NCBI GenBank assembly: GCA_002490465.1
Contig: DKUB01000036.1
Location: 1,485 to 12,761, forward strand
Length of the DNA stretch: 11,277 bases
Direction: 5' to 3'
DNA from: Lachnoclostridium sp. UBA7215
GTDB taxonomy: Bacteria > Bacillota > Clostridia > Lachnospirales > Lachnospiraceae
A program made the translations under genes and the position numbers. Each line of letters opens with the position of its first letter. Position 1 is the stretch's first letter. Positions 6,150 through 11,277 of the stretch are shown here, in pieces. The notes beneath the pieces were generated by a model, which was given only the letters and a program-made list of their open reading frames with translations, made no database searches and was not told the origin of the DNA.

Positions 6150-6178
6150 ATCATACTATAAATGATTTCGACATAACA
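6150..6178 (-). promoter_or_regulatory. Candidate promoter of the 121-residue gene with a Spo0A-box heptamer
   Basis: On the minus strand TATGAT (6155-6150) forms a good -10 box. The hexamer 17 bases upstream, TGTTAT (6178-6173), is a poor -35. A perfect TGTCGAA heptamer, the Spo0A box consensus, occupies 6173-6167, overlapping the end of that -35 position. Spo0A-activated promoters that use sigma-A often have such a box at the -35 region. A single heptamer can occur by chance about once in a window of this size, so the assignment is tentative. Confidence 0.35.
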
Positions 6179-6194
6179 GGGAGTTTTCTTAACC

Positions 6195-8270
6195 TTATTT
6201 GTCCAATGCTTCTTTCTGCTTATCTCTCCTTGCCGCCAGGCTATCCCTTATTCTGCTGTAAAGTTCTCCGCAGTCAAAGTCGCTTTCTATCCGATACGTG
6301 TACGGTTCACCGCCAACAAAACAGTAACCGTCTGCATCCATAATAAGCTGAGCACGCTCGCCGCCTACCGTCTCCATATTAAGTGTAATCGCATTTTCCA
6401 CATCCAGAGAATGACCATCGGTAACCGGGACAAATTCCGCCGTATTATACAATTTCTGTACACTCTCACACCAGTCGCCATCCTCATCACTCGAAAAACA
6501 AATAGCAAAATATTCCGGTGTATAAACATGAATATTTTCCAATTCTTTTTGAAGTCTTTTCTTTTTAAATTTCTCCTTTGGCTCACTTCCCTGTTCCCGG
6601 TTTTCCTTTAAGGCTGCAATCGCTTTCTGATTGCATCTTCCCGCCATTGTCTGCATATAGCAGAACATGACATCACTCTCTTCCGTCATGCCCTCCGGAT
6701 AATACTCACGAAACATTTTCCTATATTTTTTATCTTTTTTATTTGGCAGCGGAACAAATTTGTTCCCCTTGCCATTCCCCATTCGCCATGTTTCCGACAC
6801 CTGCCAGCCCTTTTTCCCTTCTTCAAGTGTCATGATATACAAGTCCTCGGACGTTCCCCTCTCATCATAATAATGCTTTTCTTCGGGATATTGCACAGAC
6901 CCCTTTCCGTATGCTGCCCAGTATGAATATAAATACACCCTTTTCTTGCCATTTTCAATGTTCTCAACTCCCAAAATCTCATGGGCCTCCACCGGATTGA
7001 GATATTCCACATCAACATATGCCATGCTGGAATCTAAATTCATCATGAAGTTCCATTCCTCCAAAATAGCATTGGATATCACGTTGTGCTCTGCCTCAGT
7101 AAGAGAATCTGTTTCTTTATTTTCAGTCTCCGGGGATATCCTCCCGGAGACTGCCTCCCCTGAGACTGCCCCGGCGGACATGGTGTCTCCACTCTGATTC
7201 CCAGCACTTACCCCACCAAAGGAGCATGCTGTCATTGCCATAATAAAAACTGCTGTTAAAACCATTATCCCCAATGATTTTTTCCTGCTATCTGCAATCA
7301 TTCCCAACCTCCTTATCATTTCCTGCTTTGAAGAGACAACAGCACTCCCATATCGCCACAGCGGTCTGTCCGTTTTTGCCGTCCTCAGGGAATGTAAAAT
7401 ACTCTTTCCATACAATAAACGACCTGCTTCGTCTTCATGCCTCACAACCGCCTCATCTACTGCAAATTCCGCATCCATTCTTGACAGGCGGGCCCCCAGC
7501 CATACCAACGGATGAAACCAGTACAGGCTGACAATCAGTATGCGCACCATTGTCCAAATAAAATCGCCGTGCAGATAATGCATTTTCTCATGCTGCAAAA
7601 TAAGTCTCTTTTCCCTCTCCCCAAATTTACTCACGCTATAAGGAAGGTAAATAGAAGGGCGCAGCACTCCATATAAACATGGGATTGTCATTTCACTACA
7701 CCAGTAGATAGGCGGATAAATCTCTGCATATTCCTCTGATTCAATTTTTACCCGGCACTTTCTCACTCTGTAACTGACTCTGATATTTATAAAAATAAAT
7801 GTCAGAAAAACTCCCGCTGCCACTACCGCCCAGAGCAGCAGTAATTGATTCTTACCCCTTTCCTCTGTTTCGGGCTCAGAGGAAACAGCGTCACCTACTG
7901 CTGTAGAATAATTATTTTCTGATAATTTTACTCCTCTTCCTGCGTTTGCCATTTCTTTATTTTCTGCTTTCGCATTATTATCCTGACTGGTTTTTATTCC
8001 CTGCCGGAGCCCTTCTGCAAAACTGCCCACAGCTACTTCTTCTGATATATCCCCATTTGCCATTTGTCCCGCTGCAAAATATATTTCCTTCTCATATACC
8101 GCCGGTATTTCGTATAATGAAAACGGAAAAAGCAGACGAAGAGCTGCCACGATCCACAGAATATATAAAAAACGTGCACTGACCTTCCCACGGAGAACAG
8201 TCCTCACCACAATAACTACAGCAAGCAAAACCGTTGAAAAAAATAAAGATGTAACCACTGATATATCCAT
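6195..8270 (-). CDS. BlaR1/MecR1-like M56 family zinc metallopeptidase and membrane sensor with a non-PBP C-terminal domain
   Basis: This is a 691-residue polytopic membrane protein. Hydrophobic helices lie near residues 5-26, 33-52, 143-163, 238-260 and 333-351. A loop of about 90 residues (52-142, acidic) separates helices 2 and 3. The M56 peptidase domain lies between helices 3 and 4 and contains the zinc motif HEKMH (227-231) and the downstream DAEFAVDEAV (266-275), whose Glu268 is the likely third ligand. After the last helix comes a Cys in MTACS, which looks like a lipobox but is internal. A Ser/Gly/Glu-rich linker (352-392) and about 300 extracellular residues follow. That domain lacks the SxxK and KTG motifs of the beta-lactam sensor of BlaR1. 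It starts six bases after the blaI stop codon, with GAGGGGAG as ribosome binding site inside blaI. By family analogy, activation would cleave the BlaI-type repressor. The inducing signal is unknown. Confidence 0.9.
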   Translation of the reverse strand: MDISVVTSLFFSTVLLAVVIVVRTVLRGKVSARFLYILWIVAALRLLFPFSLYEIPAVYEKEIYFAAGQMANGDISEEVAVGSFAEGLRQGIKTSQDNNAKAENKEMANAGRGVKLSENNYSTAVGDAVSSEPETEERGKNQLLLLWAVVAAGVFLTFIFINIRVSYRVRKCRVKIESEEYAEIYPPIYWCSEMTIPCLYGVLRPSIYLPYSVSKFGEREKRLILQHEKMHYLHGDFIWTMVRILIVSLYWFHPLVWLGARLSRMDAEFAVDEAVVRHEDEAGRLLYGKSILHSLRTAKTDRPLWRYGSAVVSSKQEMIRRLGMIADSRKKSLGIMVLTAVFIMAMTACSFGGVSAGNQSGDTMSAGAVSGEAVSGRISPETENKETDSLTEAEHNVISNAILEEWNFMMNLDSSMAYVDVEYLNPVEAHEILGVENIENGKKRVYLYSYWAAYGKGSVQYPEEKHYYDERGTSEDLYIMTLEEGKKGWQVSETWRMGNGKGNKFVPLPNKKDKKYRKMFREYYPEGMTEESDVMFCYMQTMAGRCNQKAIAALKENREQGSEPKEKFKKKRLQKELENIHVYTPEYFAICFSSDEDGDWCESVQKLYNTAEFVPVTDGHSLDVENAITLNMETVGGERAQLIMDADGYCFVGGEPYTYRIESDFDCGELYSRIRDSLAARRDKQKEALDK

Positions 8271-8276
8271 ACCCGT

Positions 8277-8657
8277 CTACTCCCCTCTTTTCTTTTTATA
8301 AGAATCCAGAAACGCCTCTAAATCATCAATGTCCCTCTCCGACAAATCCTGTGTCTCTGCCAACGTATTTAAAAGCATTCCCACGCTCCCCCGGTATATC
8401 CGCTGTAAAAAATCTTTTGTCTCCTTCCTTGTTGCATCTTTTTGCTTAATCACAGGAAAAAACAGTTTTGTCCTTCCCTCTACTTCATGGCGGATTAACC
8501 CCTTTTCATCCATTCGTTTTACAGTTGTCGTACAGGTACTCTTCGCCCATCCAATACGGTTATTTAACTCCTCTACCAACTGCATCAGTGTTTTTGGCGC
8601 CTGTTCCCAAAGGCACTCCAGAACATACCACTCACTCGCTGTCACTTTTATTTCCAT
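8277..8657 (-). CDS. BlaI/MecI/CopY family winged-helix repressor
   Basis: The 126-residue cytoplasmic DNA-binding protein has the family's N-terminal winged helix (residues 5-75: ASEWYVLECLWEQAP, then WAKSTCTTTVKRMDEKGLI, then the wing GRTKLFFPV) and a C-terminal dimerisation helix region. GGGGG at 8666-8670 lies eight bases before ATG 8657; an earlier ATG is out of frame. It is the first gene of a two-gene operon with the M56 protease, which is expected to inactivate it by cleavage. A palindrome just downstream of the operon's -10 box is the likely autoregulatory operator. No beta-lactamase or penicillin-binding protein gene is nearby, so what else it controls cannot be read from this window. 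Confidence 0.93.
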   Translation of the reverse strand: MEIKVTASEWYVLECLWEQAPKTLMQLVEELNNRIGWAKSTCTTTVKRMDEKGLIRHEVEGRTKLFFPVIKQKDATRKETKDFLQRIYRGSVGMLLNTLAETQDLSERDIDDLEAFLDSYKKKRGE

Positions 8658-8683
8658 TCTTCCATCCCCCTTGTAGCCCTTCG

Positions 8684-8698
8684 GTCTATATTGTAGAC
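8684..8698 (-). promoter_or_regulatory. Probable BlaI-type operator
   Basis: GTCTA (8684-8688) and TAGAC (8694-8698) form a perfect 5-base inverted repeat around a 5-base centre; the minus-strand reading is GTCTACAATATAGAC. It covers roughly positions +1 to +15 of the predicted blaI transcript, an ideal place for repression. The TACA core resembles BlaI/MecI sites, which have TACA/TGTA half-sites, though the match to the classical palindrome is only partial. Confidence 0.65.
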
Positions 8699-8705
8699 TA
8701 TATGT

Positions 8706-8734
8706 ATCATATCACCATTGGACTACTTTGTCAA
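8706..8734 (-). promoter_or_regulatory. Promoter of the blaI-M56 operon
   Basis: On the minus strand a perfect TTGACA (8734-8729) and TATGAT (8711-8706) are separated by exactly 17 bases. This is the best promoter in the window. Transcription should start near 8699, at the edge of the operator palindrome, giving a leader of about 40 bases. Confidence 0.85.
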
Positions 8735-8737
8735 CCC

Positions 8738-8765
8738 AAAAAGGCCCGAACATCTCTGCCGGACC
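8738..8765 (-). terminator. Intrinsic terminator of the pyr operon
   Basis: Starting 30 bases after the pyrD stop codon, the minus strand reads GGTCCGG, a loop, then TCGGGCC, giving a seven-pair stem with two G-T wobbles (8765-8743), followed by TTTTT (8742-8738). The T tract ends three bases before the -35 box of the next operon, insulating it. Confidence 0.75.
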
Positions 8766-8795
8766 CTTCCTCTATTACTATTTTATCCTTTATTC

Positions 8796-9710
8796 CTATA
8801 CGACCTTTACACAGCCCACAATATCTGTAATATGATTCAATCCTTCTCTGCGGACATAATCCTCTAATCCATCTATAATCTGAGAGGTTGCCAATGGATT
8901 ATAGAAATTTGCCGTTCCCACAGCAACCATAGAAGCTCCTGCCATCAGAAATTCCAACGCATCCTCCGTGCTCTGAATACCGCCCATTCCGAGAATCGGA
9001 ATTTTGACAGCACCCGCAACCTGATATACCATACGCACCGCTACTGGTTTGACACATGGCCCGGACATCCCTCCGGTCTGGTTGGCAATGGCAAATGTTT
9101 TGCGGGCAACATCGATTTTCATTCCCGTAATCGTATTTATCAGTGACACGCCATCCGCCCCTCCGGCCTCTACCGCCCTCGCCATCTCTGTGATATCCGT
9201 GACATTTGGACTGAGCTTCATAATGACCGGCTGCTTTGCCACACGTTTTACAGCCTTTGTAATCTCTTCCGCCATCTCCGGTTTCTGACCAAAAGCAATA
9301 CCACCTTCTTTTACATTCGGACACGATATATTAATTTCCAGCAAATCAACCGCCTCATCCGCCAGACGCTCTACCACTTCAATATATTCCTCTTTGGAAT
9401 GACCGCATACATTGACAATAATTCTTGCATTCTTTTCTCTTAAATAAGGTAAATCCCTCTCAATCAACGTCTCCACACCCGGGTTTTGCAGGCCGATAGC
9501 ATTGAGCATCCCGCCATGCGTCTCTGCAATTCTCGGTACTGGATTTCCCTCCCATGGAACATTGGCGACTCCCTTTGTTGTCACTGCACCGAGTTTTTCC
9601 AAATCTACAAATTCGCTGTACTCCAAACCCGAACCAAACGTACCGGAAGCTGTAGTAACCGGATTCGGAAACGTTTTTCCAGCGAATTGTATTCGCAATT
9701 TTTCAGACAT
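8796..9710 (-). CDS. pyrD: Dihydroorotate dehydrogenase, class 1B catalytic subunit
   Basis: PyrD (PyrDB) oxidises dihydroorotate to orotate with FMN in pyrimidine synthesis. With PyrK it forms an NAD-linked heterotetramer in the cytoplasm. The 304 residues match the class 1B length. Visible motifs are TTASGTFGSG (19-28), TTKGV with Lys46, NAIGLQNPG (70-78), and the loop EINISCPNVKEGG with the catalytic base Cys130 (class 2 and human enzymes have Ser). Lys165 is in IMKLSPN, with the FMN phosphate-binding regions GMGGI (241-245) and AVGTANF (263-269). GGAGG (9717-9721) is six bases before ATG 9710. It is the last gene of the visible operon: a terminator follows and pyrE is not found downstream. 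Confidence 0.97.
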   Translation of the reverse strand: MSEKLRIQFAGKTFPNPVTTASGTFGSGLEYSEFVDLEKLGAVTTKGVANVPWEGNPVPRIAETHGGMLNAIGLQNPGVETLIERDLPYLREKNARIIVNVCGHSKEEYIEVVERLADEAVDLLEINISCPNVKEGGIAFGQKPEMAEEITKAVKRVAKQPVIMKLSPNVTDITEMARAVEAGGADGVSLINTITGMKIDVARKTFAIANQTGGMSGPCVKPVAVRMVYQVAGAVKIPILGMGGIQSTEDALEFLMAGASMVAVGTANFYNPLATSQIIDGLEDYVRREGLNHITDIVGCVKVV

Positions 9711-9744
9711 ACACTACCTCCATTCCGAAATGCTGACACCGTTT

Positions 9745-10521
9745 TTACAGCTCGATTTCCGTTGACAAAAATACCGGGCCGTCTTTGCAGACCCTCTTGT
9801 TCTTTACCTTTGAATGACTGTCTGTCTCCACTGAACGGCACACGCAGGCAAGACAGGCGCCAATTCCGCACGCCATCCTCTCTTCCATGGATAACCAGGC
9901 CGGTACATTTTCCTCCAGCCCCCAGGCTTTCACACCCCGCAGCATCGGAAGCGGCCCGCAGGCATAAATAATATCTCCGTGAATTCCCTCTGCCTGAACA
10001 GCATCGATGACATTTCCCTGTATTCCGATACTTCCGTCCTCTGAGGCAACCACAACACGGCAAGCCTCTTTTTCAAATTCTTCCAATAAAAAGGTATCGG
10101 CATTGCGGTATCCAAGAACAACTGTCACATCCCCTGCACAGCTTTTTGCCAGCTCAAGCATCGGCGGGATTCCGATTCCGCCGCCGATTAAAACCGGTTT
10201 TTTTATTTCCTCTGACATCGGAAACCCATTTCCAAGAGGACCTAAAAGACGTATTTCATCCCCAGGCTGCATAGCCGCAAATTCCTCTGTCCCGGCACCG
10301 ACTACGCGATATACAATCCGCAGCTGCCCACTCTGCCTGTCAATCCCGCAAAGACTGATTGGCCGGGGCAATAAACGATCTCTTTCATTGCAATACAGCG
10401 AAATAAACTGTCCCGGCACAGCCTGCTCTGTGATTCCCTGAGCATGAAGCCACATAGAATAAATCCCGTCTGACAGCTTTTCGGCTTTCACAACCTTAGC
10501 TGTTTCCTGTACTTTTGCCAT
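9745..10521 (-). CDS. pyrK: Dihydroorotate dehydrogenase electron transfer subunit PyrK
   Basis: PyrK carries FAD and a [2Fe-2S] cluster and passes electrons from the FMN of PyrD to NAD+. The 258 residues show, in order, the ferredoxin-reductase FAD motif RPIS (53-56) with GAGTEEF (75-81), the nucleotide-binding GGGIGIPPM (113-121), YACGPLPML (186-194), and the C-terminal cluster cysteines C218-x4-C223-x2-C226 and C245, all present. AGGAGG at 10526-10531 precedes ATG 10521 by four bases. It lies 34 bases upstream of pyrD and 45 bases downstream of pyrF in one operon. Confidence 0.97.
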   Translation of the reverse strand: MAKVQETAKVVKAEKLSDGIYSMWLHAQGITEQAVPGQFISLYCNERDRLLPRPISLCGIDRQSGQLRIVYRVVGAGTEEFAAMQPGDEIRLLGPLGNGFPMSEEIKKPVLIGGGIGIPPMLELAKSCAGDVTVVLGYRNADTFLLEEFEKEACRVVVASEDGSIGIQGNVIDAVQAEGIHGDIIYACGPLPMLRGVKAWGLEENVPAWLSMEERMACGIGACLACVCRSVETDSHSKVKNKRVCKDGPVFLSTEIEL

Positions 10522-10566
10522 ACATCCTCCTGACTATTCCCGGCATAACCGCAAACATAATACCAA

Positions 10567-11277
10567 CTAAAATATCGATGCAATATCCTCTTTCATATCC
10601 AAAACAGCCTGGCGGGAAGCCTCCGCATAACCGCCCTCTCCGTATTTTGCATATTTCTCCTGTTTATACGCACAAATAATTCCACGAGAGGAAGAAACAA
10701 TAGCACCCAGGCCATCCTCATTAAAATACGGACGAAGTTCTTCTGCTGTCCCTCCCTGTGCACCATAGCCCGGCACCAGTATGTAGCTCTTTGGCATTAC
10801 TCCACGCAGTATTTTCCCCATTTGGGGGTAGGTTGCCCCCACTACAGCGCCAACACGGCTGTAACCACACTCTCCGATACAGTCTGCTCCCCATTTATCT
10901 ACATATTCCCCCACAATGTGATACAGAGGCTTACCATCTATCTCCAAATCCTGAAGTTCCCCGGAAGAGGGATTGGATGTCTTCACTAAAAGGAATATAC
11001 CCTTCTTGTCCTCTTTGCACACATCAACAAAAGGCTTTACGCCGTCCGTCCCAAAATAGGGATTTACGGTCATAAAATCCGAATCCATCCCCGACAGCCT
11101 CTTATTCCCTATCATTACATGACCCAAATGCCCAATGGCATATGCCTCAGAGGTTGAACCAATATCTCCTCGCTTGGCATCCGTGATAACCACAAGCCCT
11201 TTATCCTTACAATAATCTACTGTCTTTTTAAATACAGTAAGTCCGGGAATCCCAAACTGCTCATACATGGCAATCTG
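10567..11277 (-). CDS. pyrF: Orotidine 5'-phosphate decarboxylase, type 2 (N-terminus outside the window)
   Basis: PyrF converts OMP to UMP. 236 codons are visible. The frame runs open through the window edge (Gln-Ile-Ala before the first internal Met), so that Met at 11268 is not the start, and some 65-75 N-terminal residues are missing compared with the roughly 305-residue type-2 family. The catalytic DAKRGDIGST motif, with its Asp-Lys-Asp charge network, is at fragment residues 33-42. The family-typical NPYFGTDGVKPF follows, then LVKTSNPSSGELQD, and the phosphate-binding end LVPGYGAQGGTAEEL with SSSRGI. The gene lies first in the visible pyrF-pyrK-pyrD operon. The promoter is off the window. 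Confidence 0.96.
   Translation of the reverse strand, partial: QIAMYEQFGIPGLTVFKKTVDYCKDKGLVVITDAKRGDIGSTSEAYAIGHLGHVMIGNKRLSGMDSDFMTVNPYFGTDGVKPFVDVCKEDKKGIFLLVKTSNPSSGELQDLEIDGKPLYHIVGEYVDKWGADCIGECGYSRVGAVVGATYPQMGKILRGVMPKSYILVPGYGAQGGTAEELRPYFNEDGLGAIVSSSRGIICAYKQEKYAKYGEGGYAEASRQAVLDMKEDIASIF

Noticed and set aside
7143..7170. Direct repeat GAGACTGCC inside the M56 gene
   Set aside because: It encodes a short Ser/Gly/Ala-Val linker repeat (AVSGEAVSG) in low-complexity sequence; no sign of a mobile element or regulatory site.
8899..9324. Cys- and Gly-rich minus-strand frame inside pyrD
   Set aside because: It is an alternate frame of the confidently identified pyrD; its composition is a by-product of pyrD codons.
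1..11277. CRISPR array, tRNA, rRNA or intact insertion sequence
   Set aside because: No regularly spaced repeats, cloverleaf sequences, rRNA-like stretches or complete transposase frames were seen on either strand.

Overview
The window looks like chromosomal DNA of an anaerobic Firmicute, most likely a Lachnospiraceae-type clostridium. Evidence: strong AGGAGG-type ribosome binding sites, moderate-to-low GC, a class 1B dihydroorotate dehydrogenase (PyrD with the electron-transfer subunit PyrK), a type-2 PyrF, the PdxS/PdxT route to vitamin B6, a BlaI/M56 regulator pair, a LytTR-type regulator remnant and a group II intron fragment. No genus can be named from the sequence alone. No CRISPR array, tRNA or rRNA was seen.

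Layout. (1) 1-913 is a decayed accessory patch. On the minus strand lies the 5' ribozyme part of a group II intron, cut short on its 5' side, with the first codons of an intron-encoded protein leaving the window at position 1. Directly next to it, on the plus strand, a promoter, ribosome binding site and start codon remain for a LytTR-family regulator. Its reading frame is shifted several times, loses most of the DNA-binding domain and runs into a DUF3021-like membrane-protein remnant. (2) 1087-1632 encodes a lipoprotein with a Thr/Pro/Glu then Lys-rich linker and a C-terminal PepSY domain. (3) 1727-3172 is pdxST, the two subunits of PLP synthase, with its own good promoter. (4) 3250-4734 is a six-helix methyl-accepting chemotaxis-type receptor with its own promoter. 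It converges on, and shares its stop-codon bases with, a hypoxanthine/uracil-DNA glycosylase gene (4731-5243, minus). (5) 5358-5789 (plus) is a small helical protein of unknown function whose 3' end overlaps tail-to-tail with a minus-strand unknown gene (5740-6105). (6) 8657-6195 (minus) is a blaI-M56 protease/sensor pair preceded by a clear promoter with a palindromic operator at the expected start of transcription. (7) 11277-8796 (minus) is a pyrF-pyrK-pyrD pyrimidine operon ending in an intrinsic terminator that abuts the bla promoter.

The ordinary genes work in three clear units: PLP synthesis (glutaminase PdxT feeds ammonia to PdxS), orotate synthesis plus OMP decarboxylation (PyrD, PyrK, PyrF; pyrE is not in the window), and a membrane protease-repressor switch (M56 sensor and BlaI). 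The main points of interest are the truncated intron beside a broken LytTR/DUF3021 locus, the M56 protein's large C-terminal domain that does not look like a penicillin-binding domain, and the small unknown gene pair at 5358-6105, one member of which has a perfect Spo0A-box heptamer over its candidate -35 region. I found no evidence strong enough to claim a wholly new system.
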